Assembly: GCF_011044495.1 (NCBI RefSeq) | Contig: NZ_CP049143.1 | Location: 5,022,001-5,086,000 of the forward strand | Length of the DNA: 64,000 bases | Reading direction: 5' to 3' | Source: Roseimicrobium sp. ORNL1 | GTDB taxonomy: Bacteria > Verrucomicrobiota > Verrucomicrobiia > Verrucomicrobiales > Verrucomicrobiaceae | Shown here: piece by piece, positions 1-8,263 of the stretch | Numbering within the stretch: the stretch's first letter is position 1 | How the letters are laid out: the number at the start of each line of letters is the position of its first letter | Program-made: the position numbers and the translations under genes | Notes under the pieces: model-generated | What the model was told of the DNA's origin: nothing | Databases searched by the model: none | What the model saw: only the letters and a program-made list of their open reading frames with translations

Positions 1-618
1 GCCAAGGTGAACGACAAGATCGAGGTCATCAACCGCCTGCTCGACAAGGCGGACACCATCATCATCGGCGGCGGTATGGCCTACACCTTCCGCAAGCTGG
101 TGCAAGGCATCTCCATCGGTAAGAGCCTGTACAAGCCTGATTGGGAACCGATCGCACAGGCCGCCATCGACAAGGCGAAGAAGAACGGAGTGAAGCTCCT
201 CATCCCCGTGGACGCCCTTATCACGGATGCCTTCGACTTCGACGCGAAGAAGCTCGGCACCACCAAGTACACCGGCGTGAACGAAAGCATCCCAGACGGC
301 TGGGAAGGCGTGGACATCGGTCCGGAATCCGTGAAGCTCTTCTCTGAAGAAATTGCCAAGGCCAAGACCGTCGTGTGGAACGGCCCCATGGGCGTGTTCG
401 AAATCAAGGCTTCCGCCAAGGGTTCCTTCGACATCGCCGAGGCCGTGGCCGCAAATTCCAGCGCCAAGACCATCATCGGCGGCGGCGACAGCGTGAAGGC
501 CGTGAAAAAGGCCGGCGTGGCGGACAAGGTCACTTTCATCTCAACCGGCGGCGGGGCGAGCCTCGAATTGTTGGAGGGGAAAGAACTGCCCGGAGTTGCC
601 GCTTTGCAGGACAAATAA
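1..618 (+). CDS. pgk: Phosphoglycerate kinase, C-terminal half (5' truncated)
   Basis: Cytosolic glycolytic enzyme that transfers the acyl phosphate of 1,3-bisphosphoglycerate to ADP. Only about 205 C-terminal residues of an expected roughly 400 are present, because the reading frame is open at base 1 (Ala-Lys-Val-Asn-Asp). The stretch KIEVINRLLDKADTIIIGGG followed by MAYTF is the typical start of the nucleotide-binding domain. IIGGGDSVKAV and STGGGASLELLEGKELPG near the end are the conserved phosphate-loop and C-terminal family motifs. tpiA follows 85 bp downstream on the same strand, the common gap-pgk-tpi gene order. The truncation is due to the window edge and is not a mutation. Confidence 0.97.
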   Translation, partial: AKVNDKIEVINRLLDKADTIIIGGGMAYTFRKLVQGISIGKSLYKPDWEPIAQAAIDKAKKNGVKLLIPVDALITDAFDFDAKKLGTTKYTGVNESIPDGWEGVDIGPESVKLFSEEIAKAKTVVWNGPMGVFEIKASAKGSFDIAEAVAANSSAKTIIGGGDSVKAVKKAGVADKVTFISTGGGASLELLEGKELPGVAALQDK

Positions 619-703
619 CTAAATTCACTTCCACATCAGCACCTTTTTTCTTGCCGACTGATTGACGATTTTCTGATACTGCACCGACTACTCCAGCCCC
701 CAA

Positions 704-1507
704 ATGCTCCCCGTATTCCGTAAACCGATTGTCGCCGCCAACTGGAAGATGAACAACCCTCCGGCCGAGACGGAGAAGTTCCTGCGTTCGTTTCTTCGCG
801 TCCTTCCTGAGAAGACGGGTGTGCAGGTGGTGATTGTGCCGCCCTACATCTCCCTGCCGAAGGCACAGGAGCTCATCCAGGGTGGCCGCTCGGAGACGGT
901 GGAACTGGGCGCACAGAACATGAGCCAGCACGCCGGTGGCGCCTACACGGGCGAAATCAGCGCGGTGATGCTCAAGGAGTGTGGCGTGCGCCACGTCATC
1001 GTCGGCCACAGCGAGCGCCGCGCCATGTATGGCGAGACGAACGCCATCGTGAACGCCAAGCTTCTGGCCGCCCTTGAAGCACGCATCCACCCCATCCTCT
1101 GCGTGGGTGAGACGCTTGAAGAACGCGATGCCGGCAAGATTGAGCAAGTGCTCGAGTCCCAGACCCGCGAAAGCCTCGCCACCGTGGGCTCCCGCCGCCT
1201 GCTGGACGTGGTCATCGCCTACGAGCCCGTCTGGGCTATCGGCACCGGTCGTACCGCCTCCCCCGAGCAGGCACAGGAGGCACACGCCTTCATCCGCAAG
1301 GTCCTCGGCGAGATGTTCGACGAAGACACCGCCCGCAAGATCCGCATCCAGTATGGCGGCAGCGTGAAGCCCAGCAACATGGCTGAGCTCATCTCCCAGC
1401 CCGACGTGGACGGCGCCCTCGTGGGCGGCGCCAGCCTGGAGAGCGGCAGCTTCTACGAAATCGTGAAGGCCTGCAGCAATCACGTGACCGAGCCCCGCGG
1501 CGCGTAA
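704..1507 (+). CDS. tpiA: Triosephosphate isomerase
   Basis: Interconverts dihydroxyacetone phosphate and glyceraldehyde 3-phosphate in glycolysis and gluconeogenesis. The 267-residue product is slightly longer than the usual 250. Catalytic residues are in place: Lys15 in ANWKMN, His102 in IVGHSERR and Glu174 in AYEPVWAIGTG. The phosphate-gripping QYGGSVKP and GALVGGASL motifs are near the C-terminus. The ATG at 704 lies just ahead of the conserved RKPIVAANWKMN opening, so the start is well supported. It lies downstream of pgk and is followed by a strong terminator at 1553, so the two genes probably form the end of a glycolytic operon. Confidence 0.97.
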   Translation: MLPVFRKPIVAANWKMNNPPAETEKFLRSFLRVLPEKTGVQVVIVPPYISLPKAQELIQGGRSETVELGAQNMSQHAGGAYTGEISAVMLKECGVRHVIVGHSERRAMYGETNAIVNAKLLAALEARIHPILCVGETLEERDAGKIEQVLESQTRESLATVGSRRLLDVVIAYEPVWAIGTGRTASPEQAQEAHAFIRKVLGEMFDEDTARKIRIQYGGSVKPSNMAELISQPDVDGALVGGASLESGSFYEIVKACSNHVTEPRGA

Positions 1508-1552
1508 GCAGCAAGTTTGGAAAGTAGTCCGCCGGGCCCTCGGCGGTCAGCA

Positions 1553-1579
1553 TGGCAGGTCTCAGGACCTGCCATTTTT
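1553..1579 (+). terminator. Rho-independent terminator after tpiA
   Basis: A perfect 9-bp stem (TGGCAGGTC / GACCTGCCA) with a TCAG loop is followed directly by TTTTTC. It lies 46 bp after the tpiA stop codon and fits the end of a pgk-tpiA transcript. Confidence 0.85.
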
Positions 1580-1643
1580 CTTTTTGGGATAAGATCTCGG
1601 TGCGCCTCCAAGCCGACGCGTAGTGAGCGGCGGACGCACCGAT

Positions 1644-1805
1644 AGGAGCGTGGACACTCTTGTCCGCCGTTCTGTGGCGTGACGAGATCTGTCGTGTGGA
1701 AGTTGTGAGGCCACATCTCAGAAGCAGCTGGTGGCACATGGCCTCGCTTGCCGGGTAAAAGAAGATGGTATGTCAGGGGTAGCGGACAAGAGTGTCCGCG
1801 CTCCT
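1644..1805. repeat. 162-bp dispersed inverted-repeat element, copy 1
   Basis: The ends are near-perfect inverted repeats: AGGAGCGTGGACACTCTTGT at 1644 with the following CCGCC, and GCGGACAAGAGTGTCCGC plus GCTCCT ending at 1805. A second copy of the same length and layout is at 49792-49952. The interiors are also related; GCAGCTGGTGGCA is shared exactly and the neighbouring bases agree imperfectly. It has no coding capacity of its own. It resembles a miniature inverted-repeat or BIME-type element; no transposase is seen in the window. Confidence 0.75.
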
Positions 1806-1982
1806 GTGGGGGGCAGGACGCTTCACCTCTGGAGGGAATAGTTGCTCCTCAACCGCCGAAGCTCGGCGGACTACTTTCCACTCCACGTCGTATTCATCTA
1901 CACCGCACCCGAAACAATCCTCCGCCGCCGACGTTCGAATACACCCATAGCAAGCACCGTACTCCTGCCGACCTCCCTACCC

Positions 1983-2489
1983 ATGAGAACGCTCATCCCC
2001 TTCCTCGCCGTCTGCCTTTCGCTCTCCTGCGTTTCTCTTGCTCCTTCGCAGGACACCTCAGCGAAGCCTGCCACTACGACGACGGCAGCCGCCGCCCCTT
2101 CCCAAGCCGAGCTCGAAGCTGAGTTCACCAAGATGCTCACCAATGCCACCCTCACCGGTCGCTGGAGCGGCGTGAGGGATGGCGAGCTCACCGAGGAGCG
2201 CAGCGAGTCCTACAACATCACCAGCGTCACCAAGATCGATGGCGACAAGTGGACCGTGAACGCCCGCGTGAAATACAAGGGCGGCGAATTCCCCCTCGCC
2301 ATCCCTGCCAAGGTAAATTGGGCCGGCGACACCGCTGTCCTCAGCGTGTCTGACCTCACCATGCCCGGCGGCAGCACTTACTGGGCCCGCGTCCTCTTCT
2401 ACAAGAACACCTACGCCGGCTCTTGGGGCAGCGCGGGCGGTGGTGTCGGTGGCTTGCTCAATGGCCTCGTGACGCAAAAGGGCTCGTAA
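1983..2489 (+). CDS. Secreted protein of unknown function
   Basis: A 168-residue product. The ATG at 1983 is chosen because it begins a clear signal peptide (MRTLIPFLAVCLSLSCVSLA, then a Pro-Ser-Gln region). The frame stays open further upstream, but that part is Arg-rich and overlaps the inverted repeat, so it is unlikely to be coding. After a Thr/Ala-rich linker the body is a beta-rich domain with alternating hydrophobic residues (WSGVRDGELTEERSESYNIT and a WTVNARVKYKGGEFPLAIP stretch), ending in a Gly-rich tail. No family is recognised. It stands alone between tpiA and a convergent DUF4304 gene. Confidence 0.7.
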   Translation: MRTLIPFLAVCLSLSCVSLAPSQDTSAKPATTTTAAAAPSQAELEAEFTKMLTNATLTGRWSGVRDGELTEERSESYNITSVTKIDGDKWTVNARVKYKGGEFPLAIPAKVNWAGDTAVLSVSDLTMPGGSTYWARVLFYKNTYAGSWGSAGGGVGGLLNGLVTQKGS

Positions 2490-2529
2490 CGCTGAAGCCA
2501 TTGGTCTGGGCAACTAGCTCGTTCATTAA

Positions 2530-3144
2530 CTAGAAGTTTTTGCCCAAACGCTTCAAAATGTCCTTCAGAGCTTTTTGGGGGCCAACAGCCATTCCGGCAT
2601 GCTTCAGCCCAATTGCGGCAATCTCGACGCATTTGTCTCGATTCCCCATTCGCTCATGAATACGAGCGAGGAGAAAACAGGCTCTGATTCTGGTCATCGG
2701 AGCCAAGGGGCCAAAGTCCCCATTCTCAATGCTCTTGCCGTCTATCTTCCCGATCGGTCCATCAAGCCGATACATATCAAAAATAGGCAAGCCCCTGGTA
2801 CCCACAAGATCGATGATTTGATGCAGGCTCGAATCGGCAATAGGCCACCACTGGTCCTTCGCAGCGGGGTTTTCCGTCAAACGCAGGTGCAATACGCATT
2901 CCGGAGCTTCAATTTGGCCACCATCAAAGGTGCTAAGTGATCCTTCCTTGGGCAGAAAGGCATAGTGAATTCCCAGATTCACGCAGAATGACTCCTCCAC
3001 GCTGTGCTTTTGGAGATGGACAACGCTCAGTTCATCCCCTTTGCAGCGATTCCATACTGCACCGGAAACCCGTCGGAAGCCTGCTTCAATGAGGGAAGGT
3101 TCCAGTTCATGGTGCGCAGTTCTCAGCAGTTCCGTGAAGTTCAT
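2530..3144 (-). CDS. DUF4304 domain protein
   Basis: A 204-residue cytosolic protein. The opening FTELLRTAHHELEPSLIEAGFRR, then WNRCKGDELSVVHLQKH, VNLGIHYAFLP and ECVLHLRLTENPAAKDQWWP, match the layout of DUF4304 proteins, whose biochemical role is not established. The C-terminal part (about 150-200) is helical, with a pattern like a single TPR unit. It is preceded by a membrane-protein gene on the same strand with a 53-bp gap. DUF4304 genes are often found alone or beside immunity-type genes, but no toxin is adjacent here. Confidence 0.65.
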   Translation of the reverse strand: MNFTELLRTAHHELEPSLIEAGFRRVSGAVWNRCKGDELSVVHLQKHSVEESFCVNLGIHYAFLPKEGSLSTFDGGQIEAPECVLHLRLTENPAAKDQWWPIADSSLHQIIDLVGTRGLPIFDMYRLDGPIGKIDGKSIENGDFGPLAPMTRIRACFLLARIHERMGNRDKCVEIAAIGLKHAGMAVGPQKALKDILKRLGKNF

Positions 3145-3197
3145 ACCAGCCTCGATTCTACGTCAGGACCTCAACACTAAGGTTGAACAAGACCGCC

Positions 3198-3995
3198 TTA
3201 CCCACCCACCTGCCTTCTCACCGTCGTCCCGGGATTCATCAAATCATCCCGCTCGAGTCCGGTGATGCGCTGCAGGTGCTTCAGCAGGCGGAAGAACACC
3301 ACCAGCATGATCACCATCATGGGCACGCCGATGACGATCATGCTCATCCAATTCAGCTTGGCGATGCCTTTCATGAATTCCTCGGTCGCAGGTGCCTTGC
3401 CTTCCAGGAGGTACATCGCGAGGAAAAAATTCGCCACCGAGCTCAGCAGCATGCCCAGGCCCAACTCGCACGAAGCTCGGAACAGCACATGCTTATACTC
3501 CGCCTGACGCTGCGGCGAATTGAGCGCGGCTTTCATTGCCTCCAGATTCATCACATGCGGCTGCATGATCAGCGCATTGATGAGCGGCTTCCCAAAGCGA
3601 TGACTCAACGGAAACGCCAGGCCAATGACGATGGGCATGGCACTCTCCTTCACCGCAAACCAGAAAGCAGGCAGCTTCAGCAGCCCCAGGCCGCCGGTGA
3701 TCAGAATGGTCACAAAGCCGAGCACGGAGAAGAGATTCCACCCCTTCTTCTGGATGAAGCACCAGATGCCGAAGCCAATCGGGAACAGCAGGCTCACCAC
3801 CAGCGCCCACAGGGGACCGAGCCGCTCAGTCGTGCTCAGCTTGTCCAGCACCACTGAAGGCAGGATGATCGTGAGGACAATCTCCAGAAGAGGATTCGGC
3901 GGCTTGTGCGCGGCAGCGGAAACAGAGGCGGGGGCTTGGGTCACCGGGCAACCAACCGCATGCCACGGCGCTGGCAAGCGGAAGACGCGCCACAT
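3198..3995 (-). CDS. VC0807-type integral membrane protein
   Basis: A protein of up to 265 residues with about five to six hydrophobic segments, beginning at LLEIVLTIILPSVVLDKL. The arrangement (LWALVVSLLFPIGFGIW, VTILITGGLGLLKL, AMPIVIGLAFPLSHRFGKPL, a helical cytosolic stretch, then two C-terminal membrane helices) resembles the VC0807 family of unknown function, often called MFS-like. The start is uncertain. The ATG at 3995 gives a Cys/Pro-containing leader, and an in-frame GTG (V-T-Q-A-P) about 17 codons in could be the real start. The upstream neighbour is divergent. Confidence 0.65.
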   Translation of the reverse strand: MWRVFRLPAPWHAVGCPVTQAPASVSAAAHKPPNPLLEIVLTIILPSVVLDKLSTTERLGPLWALVVSLLFPIGFGIWCFIQKKGWNLFSVLGFVTILITGGLGLLKLPAFWFAVKESAMPIVIGLAFPLSHRFGKPLINALIMQPHVMNLEAMKAALNSPQRQAEYKHVLFRASCELGLGMLLSSVANFFLAMYLLEGKAPATEEFMKGIAKLNWMSMIVIGVPMMVIMLVVFFRLLKHLQRITGLERDDLMNPGTTVRRQVGG

Positions 3996-4042
3996 ACCAG
4001 CATTTGCCTAAGCTTCGCCCGGGTGCATCGTTGTATTTTCCG

Positions 4043-4612
4043 ATGCTCCCCCGCCTCCCCCTTGCCACCCTCCTAGTGACCCTGACCCTCGCGCCCTGCC
4101 TGGGCCTGGGAGCAAAGGATTTCGACAAGGACGTGAAGCCCATCCTGAAGGAGCACTGCTACGAGTGCCACAGCGAGACAGCCAAGAAGGAGAAGGCTGG
4201 CTTCGTCTTCGACAACAAGACCCGCCTGAAGAAGGACATCGGGGTCAATATGCTCATCGAGCCCGGCGATCCCGCCTCCAGTCATTTCTTGGAAATCATC
4301 GCGAACCCAGACGCGAAGAACCACATGCCCCCCAAGGGGAATCTCAGTACCAAGGAGATAGCCACCCTCCGCGAGTGGATCTCCCTCGGCGCCCCCCTGG
4401 ACAAGGACTCACCCAAAGTTGCCGCGAAGAAAGAGCTGCCGCCCATCATGACCTGGACCAATGCCGAGGGCCGGAAGATCCGTGCGGGGTTCGGTGGCAT
4501 CGAAGGAGAGAACGTCATCCTCAAGATGCCCAACGGCCAGCGCGTCAGCTACCCCATCGCCAACCTCTCCGCCGAGAGCCAGGCTCAGGCGAAAGACGCG
4601 GCAGCGCCTTAA
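4043..4612 (+). CDS. Secreted protein with planctomycete-type cytochrome c domain
   Basis: A 189-residue exported protein. The ATG at 4043 starts a signal peptide (MLPRLPLATLLVTLTLAPCL) ending before LGAKDFDKDVKPIL. The single haem-binding CxxCH motif (EHCYECHSE) at the beginning of the domain, the DNKTRLKKDIGVNMLIEPGD stretch and the closing HMPPKGNLSTKEIATLREWI are typical of the C-type cytochrome domain common in Planctomycetes and Verrucomicrobia. A C-terminal region of about 50 residues (MTWTNAEGRKIRAGFGGIEG onward) looks like a small SH3-like/SLA1-type domain. It is a small periplasmic protein of unknown partner, without the large DUF1549/DUF1553 modules usually fused to this domain. 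Confidence 0.75.
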   Translation: MLPRLPLATLLVTLTLAPCLGLGAKDFDKDVKPILKEHCYECHSETAKKEKAGFVFDNKTRLKKDIGVNMLIEPGDPASSHFLEIIANPDAKNHMPPKGNLSTKEIATLREWISLGAPLDKDSPKVAAKKELPPIMTWTNAEGRKIRAGFGGIEGENVILKMPNGQRVSYPIANLSAESQAQAKDAAAP

Positions 4613-4621
4613 GAAAGTAGC

Positions 4622-4774
4622 TACGGCTTCAGCCGTACTCAGGGGACGCGCCACTTCGACCAAGGTCGAAACCGCCTTGTCATCCCCTGAGGCGAGCGGC
4701 CTTTCCAGGCCGCATGGTGAATCTCACTCGAGACTCCCAAGAAGAATGACGCGCAGCGGCCAGGAAAGGCCGCT
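4622..4774. repeat. Cluster of short palindromes in a 275-bp intergenic gap
   Basis: Three hairpins are visible: TACGGCT-TC-AGCCGTA at 4622-4637, CTCAGGGGA/TCCCCTGAG at 4638-4646 and 4683-4691, and the palindrome GCGGCCTTTCCAGGCCGC at 4696-4713. The last recurs in inverted orientation at 4755-4774 (AGCGGCCAGGAAAGGCCGCT), differing at two positions. This is REP-like intergenic DNA with no coding potential. Confidence 0.6.
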
Positions 4775-4887
4775 CTCCCTAAGTCCTCCCATGTACAATC
4801 CCGCCATTCACCCGGCGAGTTCTCGCTCTACGCCAGTGCACATTCGACATTGATTTTCTTATCGGCTTTGGTGACATCAGTTCACCC

Positions 4888-5670
4888 ATGCCGTCTTCCT
4901 CCCCCGCCCTCCGTTTTCTCGAAGCTTCCGAACGCCTCCTCGCCCGCGCCCGCTCCCAGGAATCCCAGATCCAGCAGGCCGCGGACTGGTTCGCCGAGAC
5001 CATTCTGAAGGGGCAGATGGTGCACGTCTTCGCCAGCGGTCACAGCCGCATCATGGTGGAGGAAATGTGGCCCCGCTACGGCTCCTTCCCGGGGTTCAAT
5101 CCCATCGTGGAACTATCCCTCACCTTCCACAACCTCGTGGTCGGCGCGAACGGCCAGCGGCAGGCCATGTTCCTGGAAAACGTGAGCGGCTTCGCGGCGC
5201 GCATCCTGAGGAACTTCGCCCTGCAGGAGGGTGACTGCGCCCTAGTCATTTCCAGCAGTGGCTGCAATGTCGTGCCCGTGGAAATCGCAGAGGAGTTTCA
5301 GAAACGCGGCGTGCGTGTGGTCGCTCTCATCAGCCAGGAACACAGCGACGCCAGCACCAGCCGCCATCGCGATGGCAAGAAGCTGCAGGACTTCGCCGAC
5401 CTCGTGCTCGACACCGGCGCGCCAGTTGGAGACGCTATGGTGAAAATCGACAACCTCGATACGCCCGTCGCTCCGGGATCCACCGTGGGTGGCTGCCTGA
5501 TCATCAATGCCATCAAGGCCGAAGTCGCCGAGCGTCTCACCAAGGCCGGACACCCTCCCAAGGTCCTCACCGCCGGAGCCGTCTGCGGCGCGGAGAAAGC
5601 CACCGCCCTCTTCGAAGCCGCCTACGACGAACACGCCCGCCGCATCAGCCGTTACTACGCCGGCCTCTAA
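4888..5670 (+). CDS. SIS-domain sugar isomerase family protein (UPF0309 type)
   Basis: A 260-residue cytosolic protein of the sugar isomerase (SIS) fold. Residues 20-60 (QIQQAADWFAETILKGQMVHVFASGHSR) and EEMWPRYGSFPGFNPIVELS are hallmarks of the UPF0309 group. The phosphosugar-binding Ser-rich loop is seen in VISSSGCNVVPVEIAEEFQK. These proteins bind phosphorylated sugars or amino sugars, but the substrate is not known. It lies 57 bp upstream of a MetE-like gene on the same strand; co-transcription is possible but gives no direct clue to substrate. The length is normal for the family (about 245). Confidence 0.8.
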   Translation: MPSSSPALRFLEASERLLARARSQESQIQQAADWFAETILKGQMVHVFASGHSRIMVEEMWPRYGSFPGFNPIVELSLTFHNLVVGANGQRQAMFLENVSGFAARILRNFALQEGDCALVISSSGCNVVPVEIAEEFQKRGVRVVALISQEHSDASTSRHRDGKKLQDFADLVLDTGAPVGDAMVKIDNLDTPVAPGSTVGGCLIINAIKAEVAERLTKAGHPPKVLTAGAVCGAEKATALFEAAYDEHARRISRYYAGL

Positions 5671-5727
5671 CGTTCTTCACCCTTCCTTTTTCCCCTTCTT
5701 CCACCCTTCCATCACTCCTCTTCCACG

Positions 5728-6756
5728 ATGAAAGACAAGCCTCTCCGCACCTCCGTTATTGGCAGCTACCCCTTCCCCGGCTGGCTCGAGTTTTCCTCAC
5801 AGCACCTCGACAAGTTCGGCTCGGAGGACATCAAGGAGATTCAAGACGATGCCGCACGCGTGGCCATCGGCGACCAGCTCGATGCCGGCCTCGATGTGAT
5901 CACGGATGGAGAGCAGACGCGTTTTGACTTCAATCTCTCCTTCTACGGTTTCATCGAGGGCATCGCGCTGGAGCCCGCCAGCCCGCGCCGCTTTGGCCCG
6001 CCCGCGCATGACCAGCGTGGGAAGCACGCCATCGTCGGCAGTCTGGCAGCCCCACGCGGACTCGGAGCCGTGGAGGAGTTTGAGCGCCTGCGCCGCCTCG
6101 CGCCGAAGGGCGTGCCGCTCAAGGTGTCTGTACCCGGGCCCTACACACTCTCCGGTCGCCTGGCCACGAATGATCAGTACAAGGATCGCTTCGCCATCAC
6201 CCAGGCCTTGCTGCCGCTGGTGCGCAAGGAAATCGAAGACCTCGTGCGCGCCGGCTGCAAGGAAATCTGTGTGGATGAGCCCAGCATGAGCTGCTACGGC
6301 TACAAGGAGGACACGCGCCGCTTTGTCAGCATTTTCAACAACACCGTGGAACCCGCACGCGGCAGGTCACGCATCTGCACCCACCTGTGCTTCGGCAACT
6401 TCAAGGGCCACCCCGTAGGCTGGCGCAAGTACGCGCCGCTCTTCCCCGCTTTCCTCGATCTGCACGCCGATGAAGTGCACGTGGAAATGGCGAACCGCGA
6501 ATACGCCGAGCTCGACGTCATCAAGCCCATGGCAGAAAAATATGACGTCGCCGTGGGGGTGATCGACGTGAAGAGCTACCACATCGAAACACCCGAGCAG
6601 GTCGCCGATGCCGTGCGCGCCTCATTGAAGTTCGCCTCCGCCGATCGCCTTGTCTTCGCTCCCGACTGCGGTCTGAGCCAGACCGCCCGCTGGGCCGCGA
6701 AGAAGAAACTCGCGAACATGGTGGCAGGTGTGGAGATGGTGCGGAAGGAGCTGTGA
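5728..6756 (+). CDS. Cobalamin-independent methionine synthase-like methyltransferase
   Basis: A 342-residue protein homologous to the C-terminal catalytic barrel of MetE. It opens with LRTSVIGSYPFPGWLEF and carries DVITDGEQTRFDFN and CKEICVDEPSM. Zinc-site residues are visible: His and Cys in THLCFGNF, a Glu in EVHVEMANREYAELD, and Cys in FAPDCGLSQT. The MetE N-terminal half is absent, as in the short archaeal/bacterial MetE-like group whose methyl donor and acceptor vary. It could act on homocysteine with an unknown donor, or as an unrelated thiol methyltransferase. It follows the SIS-domain gene at close spacing. Confidence 0.8.
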   Translation: MKDKPLRTSVIGSYPFPGWLEFSSQHLDKFGSEDIKEIQDDAARVAIGDQLDAGLDVITDGEQTRFDFNLSFYGFIEGIALEPASPRRFGPPAHDQRGKHAIVGSLAAPRGLGAVEEFERLRRLAPKGVPLKVSVPGPYTLSGRLATNDQYKDRFAITQALLPLVRKEIEDLVRAGCKEICVDEPSMSCYGYKEDTRRFVSIFNNTVEPARGRSRICTHLCFGNFKGHPVGWRKYAPLFPAFLDLHADEVHVEMANREYAELDVIKPMAEKYDVAVGVIDVKSYHIETPEQVADAVRASLKFASADRLVFAPDCGLSQTARWAAKKKLANMVAGVEMVRKEL

Positions 6757-6775
6757 ATCTTCCGGCACAGCTATC

Positions 6776-7288
6776 TCACTCCTCAAAAGTCTCCGGTTCC
6801 AGCGAGTTGTAGAACTCGAGCAGTGAGTCTGTCATCTGAAACAAATGCGGTTCGATATTCGGCTCCCACAGATACACCGCGTCATTGCCAGTGGTGAGTT
6901 GGCTCACCGCTTCGAGTCCCACACCATCGCTCGCAACCACCCAAAACAAATCCGGAAGTCGCCGCACCCGCCTGGCGTTCTCGGTCCAACGAAGAATCGA
7001 ACACCTCTCGTCCACCGTCAATCCATAGAGACAATTCACGTCAAACTGACCTGCAGAGTTGATGAACCTTCGTCCGCACATGTTCCAATACTGAGCATGG
7101 CGTTTTGAGGGAATGAACAAATTGTTCTTTTCCAATGGAATGCCCCCGTTCTGGGTGAGGCAGTAGGTGACAAACGTCGGCGAAAGTGGAAAAGGGATGT
7201 TTCTCTGGAAGCCCTCGATTTCGGAATCGCTGGCAGGTGCAGGTTGCAACCGTGCCACATACTCGATTTTTTTGATGTCAGTATTCAT
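6776..7288 (-). CDS. SMI1/KNR4 (SUKH) family protein
   Basis: A 170-residue cytosolic protein. The early pattern ASDSEIEGFQRNIPFPLSPT then FVTYCLTQNGGIP is the classic SUKH N-terminal signature (acidic helix, Leu/Pro strand, hydrophobic helix, then N-G-G). The later FWVVASDGVGLEAVSQLTTG and NDAVYLWEPN fit the beta-sheet core. Bacterial SUKH proteins frequently act as immunity proteins against nuclease toxins of contact-dependent or polymorphic toxin systems. No toxin gene is beside it, so it may be an orphan immunity gene or have another role. It is convergent with the MetE-like gene. Confidence 0.75.
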   Translation of the reverse strand: MNTDIKKIEYVARLQPAPASDSEIEGFQRNIPFPLSPTFVTYCLTQNGGIPLEKNNLFIPSKRHAQYWNMCGRRFINSAGQFDVNCLYGLTVDERCSILRWTENARRVRRLPDLFWVVASDGVGLEAVSQLTTGNDAVYLWEPNIEPHLFQMTDSLLEFYNSLEPETFEE

Positions 7289-7384
7289 CTTCGGGAATGC
7301 CCGTTAATCTCCCACAGATTTCTCAGCAACAAAAACTCAGCACACCTTCCTCAGGGTACGCCATCGACACAATCGGAGCACGCC

Positions 7385-7675
7385 ATGCACGAAGCACCCG
7401 ACATCATCTGCCCCGATTGCGGCGCGAGACATGGCCCCGCGGCGAAGGCATGTGAATGCGGGCGTTCGCTGGTCGTGGAAGAGGCACCGGCATCCCCCTT
7501 GATCTATTTTGTCATCGCCATTGTGGCAGCCGTGGGCACTGCCCTCTCTTCCAATGCTGCCGAAAAACTCGGTCTGCTTTATTTTCCTTTTGGTGGCATC
7601 CTCTTCGCCTCGGTGGCGTTCACCTTGGGCGTGCGGTCGTGGCTCTGGGGATTGCGGAATCGCGACAAACATTGA
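7385..7675 (+). CDS. Small zinc-ribbon membrane protein
   Basis: A 96-residue product. The ATG at 7385 is chosen because it directly precedes the conserved-looking zinc ribbon (IICPDCGARHGPAAKACECG, a CxxC and a CxC pair about 11 residues apart). Two hydrophobic helices follow (LIYFVIAIVAAVGTALSS and GILFASVAFTLGV) and a basic C-terminus. It is probably an inner-membrane protein with a cytosolic zinc ribbon. The function is unknown. The next gene starts 30 bp downstream in the same direction. Confidence 0.6.
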   Translation: MHEAPDIICPDCGARHGPAAKACECGRSLVVEEAPASPLIYFVIAIVAAVGTALSSNAAEKLGLLYFPFGGILFASVAFTLGVRSWLWGLRNRDKH

Positions 7676-7705
7676 GTCCACACCCGCCATCCTGGCTGTA
7701 TCGTC

Positions 7706-8155
7706 ATGATGAAAACCCCGACAAAGTTCCTCTGGAGCGATGCCTGGTTGCTAATGTCCGTCTATTTCGCAGGTCCGCGAGGCAGCGTGGCGCCACTCGA
7801 ACATGTCATCGGAGCGGGAGACTACATCAATCACTCCATCTTCACGGTTTCTGAATTGAATGGTGGATTCAGCCGACTACAGAGAGCAGGCCTCATCGCC
7901 GTTCATGAACATGGGTTCTCGATAACCCCAGCGGGCGAAGAACTGGTGACGCCAAGTTCAAAAAAGCGTCTCAGAGTTCTGAAACACATGCATGACATCC
8001 GCGAGCAACTGGGCGCAGAGGCCTGGAAACCTGGCCTGAATCCCAACGAGACTGACGATCCCGAACGAACAACAACCTATGTGACCGAGGTATCTGTGCA
8101 TGAGGCCTTCAATGCCTATCTCAAGAATTTGAAGAGGAAGAAAAAGAAGAAGTGA
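7706..8155 (+). CDS. Hypothetical protein with winged-helix-like N-terminus
   Basis: A 149-residue soluble protein. Residues 10-75 alternate helices with a segment that resembles a winged helix (FTVSELNGGFSRLQRAGLIA, then HEHGFSITPAGEEL), so DNA binding or a MarR/PadR-like fold is possible but unproven. The C-terminal half is helical and ends in a run of lysines (NLKRKKKKK). The family is not recognised. It lies 30 bp after the zinc-ribbon gene; the two may be co-transcribed. Confidence 0.55.
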   Translation: MMKTPTKFLWSDAWLLMSVYFAGPRGSVAPLEHVIGAGDYINHSIFTVSELNGGFSRLQRAGLIAVHEHGFSITPAGEELVTPSSKKRLRVLKHMHDIREQLGAEAWKPGLNPNETDDPERTTTYVTEVSVHEAFNAYLKNLKRKKKKK

Positions 8156-8263
8156 CCCTCCTGCCCTGCTCTTCTGCCCAATTCGTTTCCGATTTTCCAT
8201 TTACACAGCCGGGTCTTTTCCCCTTGAATGGACCTCCTCCCACGCGGAATTTCCTTTCCCCGC

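Larger units (their letters stand above)
1519..1879. repeat. Outer inverted repeat framing the tpiA downstream region
   Basis: The 16-mer GGAAAGTAGTCCGCCG at 1519-1534 recurs as its exact reverse complement at 1864-1879. Each copy sits next to a short CCGCCG/CGGCGG-type hairpin. Between the arms lie the tpiA terminator and the 162-bp dispersed element. No gene is supported in 1508-1982 beyond these repeats. Confidence 0.7.

Noticed and set aside
536-1483. Minus-strand open frame of 315 codons across pgk end and tpiA
   Set aside because: Antisense shadow; the plus strand encodes intact triosephosphate isomerase.
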